This document shows, one piece after another, positions 45,210-56,199 of a stretch of 64,000 bases of DNA. Each line of letters begins with the position of its first letter. The stretch's first letter is position 1. The notes under the pieces are model-generated. The model ran no database searches, was not told the origin of the DNA, and was given only the letters and a program-made list of their open reading frames with translations. The stretch comes from Histoplasma ohiense (taxonomy: Eukaryota; Ascomycota; Eurotiomycetes; Onygenales; Ajellomycetaceae). The position numbers and the translations under genes are program-made. The DNA is taken from assembly GCA_017607445.1 (NCBI GenBank), contig JAEVHH010000006.1:3286001-3350000 (forward strand), written 5' to 3'.

Positions 45210-45742
45210 TGTGACGGGTTAGCACCCGTTAGTAATTATCTTACACAATCAACTCCCCTTCTGCACCTGCTCATTTCTGACTGTTGTGATCTTGTGTAAC
45301 CCTTGATGTTCTTCTGCTCTGTGCTCTGTGTTTGTATAGTTTCTAATGATTCTTCTGTGTAGCTCTTAATGTTCTTCCACTTCATGCTCTGCACTTATAT
45401 AGTCTCTAATGATTCTTCTGTGTAACTTCTAATGTTTTTCCACTTCATGTTCTGTACTTGTGTAGTCTCTAACAATTCTTTCATGTAGCTCTCAATGATT
45501 CCCCCATCTCACACTCTGCACTCATATAGTTTCTAATGATTCTTATGCATATCTCTTAATGTTCTTTCACTCTGTGCTTCACTGTGGAGTGGCTTCTGAT
45601 ATTCTTCTGCTCTGAACTTTCCTCTATAAGAACCCTCTTTGTATGATCTTTTCTTCTGATTTCTTTTCTCTTTCCTTTCTTAATCAATTTGTAATCTGTA
45701 TTAGAATAGTGCTAGATTGTTAATCGAAGTACGTCTGTTACA
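45210..45742 (+). repeat. Solo Chromo-2 LTR (533 bp) inside X3
   Basis: TGTGACGGGTTAGCACCCGT at the left end shows the full ACGGGT…ACCCGT inverted pair. The right end is TTAATCGAAGTACGTCTGTTACA. CpG is kept at both ends and lost in the middle. Comparing with the unbroken arm (GATTATATAATACAT) gives a TATA duplication of 4 bp. Confidence 0.9.
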
Positions 45743-45759
45743 TATAATACATATCTAGA

Positions 45760-45780
45760 CAAGCGAGCGATTGCGGCTTG
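45760..45780. repeat. 21-bp CpG-rich word, second copy, between direct repeats
   Basis: CAAGCGAGCGATTGCGGCTT plus G. To its left is ATAATACATATCTAGA, and to its right TGCTGATGATTATATAATACATATCTAGA, so the X3 arm sequence is repeated on both sides. The word matches 19839-19859 with one C/T difference. Confidence 0.75.
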
Positions 45781-45849
45781 TGCTGATGATTATATAATAC
45801 ATATCTAGATATCAATCTGATGATATGATTGGTGGAGATATTAACTCTA

Positions 45850-46080
45850 TCTATCAGCTACTTCTGTCAATCTATTCCTCGCCGCTAAGCTATCTCTCAC
45901 TGCTAAGCTATCCCTCTCTGCTAAGCTATCTCTTGCTGCTAAGCTATCCCTCGCTGCTAAGCTATTCATTGCTGCTAAGCTATCCCTCGCTGCTAAGCTA
46001 TCGCTGCTAATCTATCCATGCTGTCAATCTATCTATCGCTTCTAATCTATCGCTGCCAATCTATCTACTGCAGTGAATCT
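45850..46080. repeat. Minisatellite of element X3
   Basis: Units of the form GCTAAGCTATCYCTCGCT (18 bp) dominate the left half. The CTATCGCTGCCAAT form known from X1 follows. The array is shorter than in X1 and of a partly different unit, so it changes by unit gain and loss. Confidence 0.8.
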
Positions 46081-46415
46081 ATCTATCACTATCATTACTA
46101 GTTCAAAATAGAACTAGAGCATGAATACACTAAATTCCTTTTGATAGATAATGATTTTTGATAACACTGATAGCATTATATCATCTATATAGAGTAAATC
46201 ATGGTCTCATTTGGTTCCATTTTACAAAATGGGATCAAATGGAATCAGAATCAGAAATTTATAAGAAGAACATGACCTGAGACTAGATTTATAATATAAA
46301 CAGTGTAAAGTGACTAATTTAATAAACACTATATGAGATCAGAACTAAGAAATTTGATAATGGAACTGAAGAAATATTTAGTCCCAGTCCCATGCATGAT
46401 CATATAGCCAGTCTA

Positions 46416-46744
46416 ACTATAACAGATATCAAAAAAGCATTAGAAAAGCTAGAACTCAAGAATTTCAAGAAACTGCATAAAGAACTATCTGAATCATATA
46501 AAAACTTCACAGATATATTTGCTAAAAAAAAAAGCTGAAAAGCTTCTCTCTCACTGAGAATGCAGTATAGATCATACAATTGAACACATTAAAAAAAATA
46601 ATAAAAATTTACAATCACTCTAAAGTTCTCTCTACAATATATCACACAATGAGCTTTTTATTCTACAAAAAATTCTCAATGAATTACTGAATAAAGACTT
46701 CATTCATATTAGCAACTCATCTACTGCAGTATTTATACTATTTG
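46416..46744 (+). pseudogene. Chromo-2 pol fragment, left half (split by copy C)
   Basis: It encodes the linker between protease and reverse transcriptase ('KKAEKLLSH' equivalent near 46530). It runs up to 'LFV' at the start of reverse transcriptase, where copy C is inserted. The same sentence continues at 61690. The left end is cut by element X3. It aligns with 24619-24950 of 2a. Confidence 0.8.
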
Positions 46745-47014
46745 TGTGAGGTGTAGTGACAGTGTGAAGAGTAACAGTAGAAGATAGTTTATAGCATAGC
46801 AGAGATAATAGTAATATATTGTAGAGTGTAATATAGTAGTGTAATGTAGTGTAGTGTAGCTAATTGCTAAGAAAGAAAAGAAAGAGAAAGAAGATGTGTG
46901 AAATACATACATCGATATATATATATACATATAGAAATAGCGGTAGTGAGAGTATAATGGAAAGAGGTAAGAATAAGCAAAGATAATAAGGAAATAATAA
47001 ATGAGTGCATTACA
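46745..47014 (-). repeat. Chromo-1 3' LTR of copy C
   Basis: TGTGAGGTGTAG to GAGTGCATTACA. It is followed on the plus strand by ATTGCCCCTCTTTTTTAT, the complement of the polypurine tract, which fixes this as the 3' LTR. Confidence 0.92.
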
Positions 47015-48180
47015 ATTGCCCCTCTTTTTTATAAGAGCTGCTCTCAGCAATTGTATAGATTGCTTGCTAGTAGATAATTGCATTTCTGTATTGTAAGTTC
47101 CACTTGTTGATAGCAGTATATTGATCATGTTCTCTAGATAGCTTGTATTCGTGTCCTCTAGATAGCTTGTATACACATTGTTATCAATTTCTTAATGAGA
47201 TGGAATTGGTGGATTCTTTGATTGCTAGAGGTTGTATGCAGAGAAGCAAAAAGAATTTCTTTCTTCTTGAAGATTTCTTTTCTCTTTTAACTTGACCATC
47301 ATCAAAGCTTCTTACCTTTCTGCCATGATTTCTCATTCCCAAAAATTTTTAAATTTTTTATATCATCATTCTTTCTCCCCTCTTCTTTTTTATTGAAATG
47401 GGCTTTTTTGATTATCTCAATTTTAAGTAAGTTGTTTCTTGAGTGCTTATCATGTATTATTGTTGGTGTTCCTTGTCAGTGATGTTATTAGTGTGGTCAC
47501 ATGTGCCACTAGCTCATTTCTGTATAGCACCATTTGCTGTTTGCTTGTTATATTGCTCTAGATTTAGTTCTAATCATGTGACACACAACAGTTGAATTCC
47601 TTGTGAACATTGTGTTTCTAGACTTGAGAACATTGATTTTTGATGTGTGTTGAAATCAAATATCTGAAAGTGTTGTAAGACTTGTGTTTCTGCAGAGAAA
47701 TTCTGTAAATCTGTGAGTAATTCTCTTTAATTCTTGTTTTCTTTTTCTTTTTCTTCAGCAATGTTGATATACTGATAATAATACTAGATGTGTGATATGC
47801 CTCTTCTGAGATACATCATGTGCGGGTGAGTGTTTATTTTTGTGGGGGTGGTGGCTGAGAAGAATATGACCAATCACAAAAGTCATCTTTGTTGTTTGAT
47901 AAAACAATTGAATGCATCTCATCTGATGATGCTGTTCACTCAGAGCAGAGCAGAGGTGAATGCTCTATAATCTCAGCATCAGACAGCAGCTGAGTCTGCA
48001 GAGATGTAGGTTTTGAAGACTGTGGTTGTATCTGATTCTTTCAGAGCAGAGATGTTAGAGGAAGAGAAGAATGTGAAGAAGAGAATTTTGAAAATGATAA
48101 GCTTCAGAGACTCTGTGATGAAGAAATTGATTGAGAAGAGATTGATGAGAAAGGAGTTGGCTGAAGAGTCAATGAAGAAG
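47015..48180 (-). other. Chromo-1 copy C 3' region, distal part
   Basis: The counterpart of 10150-11284 in copy A. It is non-coding apart from the conserved antisense frame near its right end (plus strand here). It holds A/T-rich tracts and the GCAACCTCTAGCAATC-type sequence near the polypurine tract. It is cut at 48180 by copy B and continues at 55670. Confidence 0.7.
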
Positions 48181-48456
48181 TGTAATGCACTCATTTATTA
48201 TTTCCTTATTATCTTCGCTTATTCTTACCTCTTTCCATTATACTCTCACTACCGCTATTTCTATATGTATATATATATCAATGTATGTATTTCGCACATC
48301 TTCTTTCTCTTTCTTTTCTTCCTTAGCGATTAGCTACACTACACTACGCTACATTACACTACTATACTATATTGCTTTACAATATATTACTATTATCTCC
48401 ACTACACTATAAACTATCTTCTACTGTTACTCTTCACACTGTCACTACACCTCACA
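48181..48456 (+). repeat. Chromo-1 5' LTR of copy B
   Basis: TGTAATGCACTC to ACACCTCACA. It keeps CpG at CTTCGCTT, CTACCGCT, TTTCGCAC, TTAGCGATT and CTACGCTAC. It has TATATATATAT near its middle. Confidence 0.93.
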
Positions 48457-48503
48457 GTTTCTAATTGCTCAATCTTCAAGAGATGATTCATTGAGTAATA
48501 GTC

Positions 48504-49850
48504 ATGATCTCTACCCACAGCATTCACTGTACTCATGCTACTGCTGAACCCAAAGCAGCAAACATCATGAAAGAAAACTGTGAAACACACACTTCTGTCA
48601 CTGAAAGTGTGCAACAAGCATCACCTTCCTCTATGGAATTGAACTCTGAACATAGTTCAGAAGGGGATATCTCTTCTGAAGATCTCAGTGCAATTGAGAC
48701 TGAGAAGATAGCTGTGATCAGAAGAATCAAAAAATTACAGACTGAGAAAGAATTGTGAGAACTTCAACAACAGTATGACACTTTACTACAAGAATTGAAT
48801 GGAACAATTCCAGCCATCTGAAATATGCTAGAAGTGCATCCAAACCACAGTAGAGATGCAACTAGTATGAATGATAACTGTGATAACATCACAAGTATTC
48901 TCAGACCACTGAAAGCCACACTACAAGCACTCAACATCTTAGTGGAAAGTGCTGTGACTACTGTCAGTGGGAGACATAGTCAGGTACCACTTTGATAATT
49001 AGAACTTCAAAATCCCAGCATGAGCAGTCACTCTTCTTGAAGAGATGTGGAAAAGTTTCAAGATCAAAGTATGAAAGAATTCAAAAACTTTGTTACAGCT
49101 GCTATCACTTTCCATGTCAGTGATCTTGATTACTACAACAAACACAACCATTGAAAGATCATTGAAGTCATTACTCATTTCAATGTCAAGATGCAACAAC
49201 ATTGATATCAACATACACATGATATGTGAACTTTGCCACCATGGGAAGAATTTGTTAGTTGGATGCAATGTCAAGTCATCAATTCAGATAGAAGTTTCTG
49301 AGATGCTGATAGACAGTACTGAAAAACAGAGCAACAAGAAGATCAGACAGTTCAACAATTTGCTTCACATTTACAATCAATTGAAGAATGTCTGCAGCAT
49401 TCTTATAGTGAATACCATTGGAAATCACACCTCTATATGAAAGTTCTACCTTTCATTTGCTGAGAATTCAACAAATATGCAATCAAATTGGAAGAGTTAA
49501 GCTATGATGCCACTCTATATAAACTTGCAATGGCAGAATTGAATCTGCCAGAGAGATAGAAGAAGCTTAAAGAGAAGTCAAATTTCAAAAACCCCACTCA
49601 AAGCTTTAACAACAGAAATAATGCTGATAATAGATCACAAAACAAATGCAGATGAAATGACACTACAAAGTTCAATGACTTCACTCAATCAAAATATTGC
49701 TGTTATTGCAAGCAACCAGGACATACCATTGATTTATGTTTCAAATGACCCAAAGATGAATCCAAAAACACCAAGTCTGACTTGAAACTCAATGCAAAAG
49801 ACACAAAGAACTTGAAGGACTCAAAAAACACTTAAGACATATCATTCAGC
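48504..49850 (+). pseudogene. gag: Chromo-1 copy B gag
   Basis: ATG at 48504 ('MISTHSIHCTHATAEPKAAN'), 47 bases after the LTR. An acidic/Ser-rich N-terminal part leads to a coiled-coil stretch ('IRRIKKLQTEKEL'), then TGA. The frame continues through a capsid-like middle ('KEFKNFVTAAITFHVSDLDYY', then 'EDQTQEQF'-type helices) with TGA at Trp or Arg positions. A zinc knuckle, C-C-Y-C-x4-H-x4-C, is intact at about 49699-49742 ('YCKQPGHTIDLCFK'). The gag frame reaches the protease region without an obvious separate start for pol. It would form the particle shell. Confidence 0.82.
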
Positions 49851-49879
49851 TTGCAATGACAGTCATAAGCACAGAAAGT

Positions 49880-52800
49880 CAATGCAAAAACATCTTAAGC
49901 TTCACTGTCACAGTGAAACTCACTACATCTAAGAATCTGCAAAAAGTGCTTGTGCTAGTAGACTCTGAGTCAGAAGTGAACTGTGTTGATGAATTTTGAG
50001 CAAAGGATCACAATCTAGAAGCTGCTCACCACAAAACCAAAATGATCAAGTCAATTGATGGATGCATAATGCACTTCTTTGAAGAGTATAACATTGCAAC
50101 TACTGTCATTGATCACAAGAGTAATGCACAGCAGACATCTCATTTCTTCCATGCAATGAAGATGAAGGACTACAGTCTTGTATTAGAATTTCCTTGATTA
50201 AGACAAACAAATCCTCTTATAGATTGATCAGATGGACAATTCTTCTTTAGAAGCTCTGAGAATGAACAACAGCCTCAAATTATTTCTGAACAAGATGTTC
50301 TAGCTGAAGTTCTCACAGAAGCTAGAGTAGAAATGTTTGTAGTATTATCTACAGAACATTCAAAAGATTCAAAGCATGCTTCACACATATTCTCAGCTGT
50401 GTATTCAGACTTGCTGACTGATCTACTCAATTATGTCATGCCATATGTGCATATCTTCTCAGAAGAAGCTGCTATAAGCACAAAAAGATCAGAAGAGACA
50501 GAACATCACATAGATCTCAAGTCTGATATGCAATCTTCATTTATGCTGATATACAATCTCTCTGAAACTGAGTTAGCTGCTCTAAGAGAATATTTAAAAA
50601 ATGCATTAGATAAAGAGTGGATACAATCATTCAGTAGCTCAGCTGATACACCAATTCTCTTTGTTCTCAAAAAAGATGATGGACTTCATCTTTGTGTAGA
50701 CTATTGAGGGTTAAATCAAATCATCATCAAGAACCAATACTCTCTACCTCTAATAAGTGAATTACTTGATAGACTTTCAAAAGCCAAGGTATTCACTAAG
50801 CTGAACCTTCAAGATGCCTATCACCGCATACTTATAGCAGCAAAAGACCATTGAAAGACAGCCTTTAGAACAAGATATGAACATTTTGAATATATAGTTA
50901 TATCATTTGAACTAGCTAATGCTTCAGTGACATTCCAAGCATACATTAACAATGCCTTGTCTGATTTGTTGGATATATGTTGCATTGTCTATTTGGACGA
51001 CATTCTCATATTCTCCAATTCAAAGCAGAAATATAAAGTGCATGTTACTAAGATGCTAGAACATCTTGAGTGTGTGAATCTATTTACAAAACTCTCTAAG
51101 TGTGAATTTGAAGTGAACAAAGTCTCATTTCTGAGATTTGTTATAGATACAAATGATATTGAGATGAAGTCAGACAGAGTCTCCACTATTGTGGAATGGT
51201 CTACATCTAAATCAATTAAAGAGGTTCAATTCTTCTTGAGCTTTGTTAATTTCTATCAGTGATTTATTAAATCTTTCTCCTCTATTGCAGCCCCATTATT
51301 TGAACTTACAAAAGGGAGCAAGAAGAGGGAAAGAAAAGCCACTTTTATGTGAACAGAAGATGCTCAAAGCACTTTCAATGAGCTCAAATCATGCTTTATG
51401 TGTGCTTCTCTATTAGCTCATTTTGACTCAGCTCAGTGTATTCAGATCAAATCTGATGCATCTACTTTTGCAGTCACTGCTATTCTGTCACAGTTGCAGA
51501 ATGATGAGCACTGGCATTCAGTTGTCTTCTGATCAAGAAAGTTGATTGATGTGGAAATGTGTTATGATACTCATGATAAAGAACTCTTGGCTATTGTAGC
51601 AGCATTTAAGAATTGAAGACACTATCTGAAGAAAAGTCAGTATTCAATTCAAGTCTGATCTGATCATGCCAATCTGCAGTACTTTATGACAACTAAGAAA
51701 CTGAACAGACATCAGATCAGATGAGTGAAAGCTTTATCTGCTTATAATTTTGTATTACTGCACCACTCTGAATCAAAGAATTCAGCTGATGGGCTCAGTC
51801 ATCACACAGACTACAGTGAGGTCTATAATAGCCAAACTATATTATCTACCCTGCAACAGAAGCTGAAACATGGAGTTAGACTAGACTGAAAAGCTGATAC
51901 TTCTTTTCAAAATGATATTTCTTCTGATGTAGTCTGTGCACAGATCTCTAATGAGCAAAATGCTTCTTTTAATGAGTGAAAAGCACTTCATACATCAACA
52001 TCTTCTATCTCTCATGTAAACTCTTCTCCTCTGTTGTGTGTTGAGCAATATATGCCCTGGATTGCAGTCAATAAGGCTATTCTTGAGGACTCAGCATATA
52101 CAGAAATGCCTGAATCCTTCATCTCATTTCTGAGTAAAGCACAGAAGATTGATTCTTTTGCTGCTGAGCAAAGAAAGAAGATAAAAGAGAAGAATATGAC
52201 TGTCACTGAAAATATGCTATAGACAATTTCTGAGAATGATATATTGTGTGCTGATGGTCACACATATGTCCCTCAACAAAAGACACTCATTGATGAAATT
52301 ATCAGTGCAAACCATGATGATCCGCAGGGGGGTCACTTTGGTATAAAAAAGTTCATAGACAGCATTCAGAACAAATACTATTGACATGGGCTAGTCAGAG
52401 ATGTCAAAGATTATATATCCACTTGTGATACTTATCAAAGAGTAAAGCCAAAACAGCACAGACAATATGAAGAATTGGGTACAATTCTCTTACCATCAAC
52501 TTCTTTCAAATCCATTACTATGGATTTTATTACAGGCTTGCCAGCCTCTACATTCCTCCATCAAATCTACAATGCAATTTTAGTGATTGTGGATATATAT
52601 ACCAAGTTTATGATCTATATTCCTTGCACCAAAAACATTACAGCTGATGAACTAGTGGAAATTGTTTATACCAAGTTCTATACAATTTACAGAGTATTCA
52701 AAAACCATATATTTGATTGAGGGTTGCTGTTTACAAGCCATTATTGATCCACCTTTTGTTATATGCTAGGCACATGCTGGAAACTTTCAACAGCCTTTCA

Positions 52801-53640
52801 CCCTCAAACAGATGGCCAAATGGAACAACAAAATCAAACCTTGAAACATTATCTTCAATGCTTTATCAACTATCATCAAGATGACTGGGCACACTGACTA
52901 CTGCTAGCACAGTTTGTTTACAATATCTCTCAACATATCTCTACTGAAATGACACCCACAGAAGCTCTAATGGGATATTGATCTGATTTGAAAATTAATG
53001 TCAGCAAATCACCACAACTGATCACCATACATGCTGCTAGCTGCATGAAATATATTGAGGAAACACACCATAAGCTCATCAAGAACCTACAAAAGATGCA
53101 ACAAGCACAGAAAATCTATTACAATGCAAAACATAAGCTTCAACAATTTAAAATAGATGACTATGTCATACTCAATGCAAAAAATCTCCAATTGCTGCAC
53201 TCAGTTTGCAAACTCAATCATAAATATGTTGGACTCTTCAAGATTCTGAATACCATCAGAAAACAAGTGTACAAATTAGAACTGCCATCTTCATATAGAA
53301 GCATTCATTCTGTATTCCATGTATCTTTATTGAAGCCATACAACCACAGAAATGGAGCTCTACCAGAATCAGAACCAGAACTTGTCAACAGTGAAGAAGA
53401 ATATTAAGTTGAAGAAATTCTTGAAAAACAACAATGAAAAAACAAATCTTCAGAATATCTTGTGAGATGGACAGGTTGAGGTTCTAGTGATGATACATAA
53501 GAACTGAAAGAAAACATATTGAACACTCAGACATTCAAAATCTTCCTTGAACAAGAAAACAGACAACAAATACAAAACCAACATACTTTCAAACATCAAA
53601 AGCACAAACATCAAGTCAAAAGACATCAGAAGCACAAATC
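49880..53640 (+). pseudogene. pol: Chromo-1 copy B pol (protease to chromodomain)
   Basis: Protease remnant 'LVDSESEVNC' at about 49955-49990. Long open linker 50333-50707 ('LSETELAALREYLKNALDK'). Reverse transcriptase about 50620-51260, with an intact YLDD at 50990-51001; motif A reads Leu-Asn where Asp is expected. RNase H about 51440-51770 ('KSDASTFAVTAILS'). Integrase zinc domain about 52310-52440. Core 52475-52900: Asp in 'ITMDFITGL', then 'LLFTSHY' (the second Asp just before a TGA) and 'HPQTDGQMEQQNQTLKHY' with Glu. 'VFHVSLLKPYNH' is near 53305 and the chromodomain at about 53390-53530, with Trp codons as TGA or TAA. This is the least damaged pol in the window. Confidence 0.88.
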
Positions 53641-53699
53641 TTAAATTGAAAAACACTGAAGACACAAATCACACTCAAACTCCAACCAAATGCATTTTT

Positions 53700-55388
53700 T
53701 TAGAAGGATTTTATCAGAGAAAAGGGAAAAAGGAAAAAATTCAATTTGGGTATAATAAATACAGAAAATAAAAAATACAGACAAGGAAAAGACAAAGAAA
53801 ACAGATTCTAAAAAAAGTCTGAAGATTCTCAGTCCACTCACTCTCATCTCAACATTCTTCATCTCTCACTTTCTTTTCTTTCTTTCACTATCTCTCTCAT
53901 TCTTCTTCTCTGCCATCCTCACTCAATACTTCTTCTGATACTTGTATATTACAGACATTCATTTTGGATGCAGAGGTATAGACAAATGTCTATCTCACAA
54001 GACATTTGTCTTCTCACATCTTCTCTCCTCCATCAATCTATCCATTCTCCAGCACATTTAATGCAGAAAGGCATTTCCCCTCATCTTTTCCTCTCACTTC
54101 TTCATTGTTCAGAGCACTCTCTCCCTCTGCTCCACTGATGTCAGTGACAAATTGGCAAAGAAAGCAGGCACCACAGACACTGCTGCAGCCACTGACACCT
54201 CCACAATCTTCTTCATTGACTCTTCAGCCAACTCCTCCTCCATCAACCCCTCTCCAATCAATCTCTTCACCACAGAGCTCTCAGAGCTCATCACTTTCAA
54301 AATCTCTATATTCTTCTTCACACCCTTCTCTTTCTCTAACACCTCTGCTCTGGAAGGACCAGGCACAACCACAGTCTTCAAAACCTGCACCTCTGCAGAC
54401 TCAGCCACTGCTCAGTGCTGGGATCATAAGACATTCATCTCTGCTCTGCTCTGAGCAGACAGCATCACCAGGTGAGGTGTGTTCAATCATTTAACTAAAC
54501 AACAAAGATGACTTTTGTGGCTGACCATGTTCTCTCTGATCATCACTTCATGAAGATAAACACTCACCCGCGCATGATGCGCCTCAGAAGAGGTGTATCA
54601 CATATCTAGCATCATTATCAGTATATCAACATTGCTAAGAGCACTACTATCTATCCAAAAGCAAATTTGAAGAAAAAGAAAAAGGAAATAAGAATTAAAG
54701 AGGATTACTCATGGGTTTGTAGAATTTCTCTGCAGAGACACAAGCCTCACAATGCTTCTGAGCATTTGACCTCAATGCACACCAAAAATCGACATCCTCA
54801 AGTCTAGGGACACAACATTCACATGGAATCTGACTGTTGTGTGTCATGTGATTAGGGCTAAATCTAGAGCAATATAACAAGTGAACAGTGAATGGCGCTA
54901 TATGGAAATGAGCTAGTGGCACATGTGACCACACTAATAACACCACTGGCAAGGAACACCAGCAATAATATGTGATAAGTGCCAGCGAGGAAACAACTTA
55001 CTTAAAATTGGGATAACCAAGGGAGCCCATTTCGATATAAAAAAGGGGGGAGGGAGAACGATGATATAAAAAATTTAAAAATTTTGGGAATGAGAAATTG
55101 CAGCAGGAAGGCAAGGAGCTTTGATGATGGTCAAGTTAAAAGAGAAGAGAAATCTTCAAAGAGGAAAGAAATTCTTTTTACTTCTCTGCACACAACCCCT
55201 GGCAATCAAAGAATCCACCAATTCCACCTCATTAGAAAATCGATAACAACGCGTATACAAGCTATCTAGGGGACGCGATCGATATACTGCTATCAACAAG
55301 TGGAACTTACAATATGGGAATGCAATTATCTACTAGCAAGCAATCTATACAATCACTGAGGGCAGCTCTTATAAAAAAGAGGGGCAAT
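53700..55388 (+). other. Chromo-1 copy B 3' region
   Basis: About 1.7 kb between pol and 3' LTR. A CT-rich start leads to a Pro/Ser/Gln-rich plus frame (54006-54494, 162 codons) that overlaps the antisense frame. The rest is non-coding. In the plus frame copies A and C carry extra stops. The region ends in the polypurine tract. Its steady presence in A, B and C shows that it belongs to the element. Confidence 0.7.
54109..54475 (-). pseudogene. Antisense frame in the Chromo-1 3' region, copy B
   Basis: ATG near 54473 opens 'MLSAQSRAEMNVL'. Two TGA codons follow, then the frame is open from 54408 to the stop at 54109. It has 'VQVLKTVVVPGPSRAEVLEK', an acidic middle and a hydrophobic 'AAAVSVVPAFFANLSL' stretch before 'QRERVL'. 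Start, end and most residues are shared with copies A and C. It could be a real extra protein made from the opposite strand, or an accident of purine-rich composition. Confidence 0.35.
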
Positions 55389-55664
55389 TGTAATGCACTC
55401 ATTTATTATTTCCTTATTATCTTCACTTATTCTTACCTCTTTTCATTATACTCTCACTACCGCTATTTCTATATGTATATATATATCAATGTATGTATTT
55501 CGCACATCTTCTTTCTCTTTCTTTTCTTCCTTAGTGATTAGCTACACTACACTACGCTACATTACGCTACTATACTATATTGCTTTACAATATATTACTA
55601 TTATCTCCGCTACGCTATAAACTATCTTCTACTGTTACTCTTCACACTGTCACTACACCTCACA
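55389..55664 (+). repeat. Chromo-1 3' LTR of copy B
   Basis: The same length as its partner (276 bp). It keeps CpG at CTACGCTACATTACGCTAC and ATCTCCGCTACGCT, where the 5' LTR has some CA, while losing CpG at other sites. The two LTRs were therefore hit independently. Confidence 0.93.
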
Positions 55665-56199
55665 AGAAGATTGTGAAGATACTGATAACTACAGCAGTGC
55701 TCATAATATCTGCTTTCTTTGTCAATTTATCACTGACATTGATGAAGCAGAGGGAGAGGGTGCTCTGAATGATGAAGAAGTGAGAGAAGAAGATAGAGAG
55801 AAATGTCTTTCTTCATCAGATATACTGAAAAATGAGTAGATTGATGAAGAAGAGAAGAAATGAGAAGATAAATGTCTTGTGAAATAGACATTTGTCTATA
55901 CCTCTGCATTCAAAATGAGTGCTGGTAATATACAAGTATCAGAAGAAGTATTGAGCAAGAATGACAGAGAAGAGAAATGAGAGAGATGATGAGAGAGAGA
56001 AGAAAAAGTAAGAGATGAGAGATGAGATGAAGATGAATGAACTGAGAATCTTTAGACTTTTCTTAGAATTCATTTTCTTTGTTTTTTTCTTACTTGTATG
56101 TTTTATTTTTTGTATTTAATATATTCAAATTGAATTTTTTTCTTTTTCTCTTTTCTCTGATAAAATCTTTCTAAAAAAAAATACATTTGATTGAAGTTT

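Larger units (their letters stand above)
44956..46415. mobile_element. TIR element copy X3, holding a solo Chromo-2 LTR
   Basis: The left end TAGACTGATCAGTGGGATTG and the right end CATATAGCCAGTCTA are mutated forms of the X1 termini. The left arm is broken at 45209 by a solo Chromo-2 LTR (45210-45742). After it lie the 21-bp CpG word and a short direct repeat, then the minisatellite (about 45850-46080), hairpin and right arm. The 8 bases outside (ATATATAT and ACTATAAC) do not match, so one end has been rearranged. The right flank is Chromo-2 pol. Confidence 0.75.
48181..55664 (+). mobile_element. Chromo-1 copy B (plus), the youngest and most complete element
   Basis: The 276-bp LTRs are at 48181-48456 and 55389-55664, with a perfect AGAAG duplication (48176-48180 and 55665-55669). 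The total is 7484 bp. It contains gag, pol with chromodomain, a 3' region of about 1.7 kb and a polypurine tract AAAAAAGAGGGGCAAT (55373-55388). By eye its LTRs differ at about six positions, all transitions, five of them at CpG. It lies inside copy C, so it arrived last. It still has tens of stops and cannot make a full protein. Confidence 0.95.
48013..55768 (+). pseudogene. Antisense frame of Chromo-1 copy C, split by copy B
   Basis: The left piece 48013-48180 ('FRAEMLEEEKNVKKRILKM' to 'EESMKK') and the right piece 55670-55768 ('IVKILITTAVLIISAFFVN' to 'QRERVL') join in frame when copy B and one AGAAG are removed. The start ATG equivalent is near 47930, with a TAA and a TAG between. The product resembles the antisense frames of copies A and B and ends at the same stop. 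I do not recognise it. Confidence 0.3.

Noticed and set aside
54006..54494. The 162-codon Pro/Ser/Gln-rich plus frame as a true gene
   Set aside because: In copies A and C the same frame has several stops, and the composition follows from the CT-rich strand. It was kept only as part of the 3' region.
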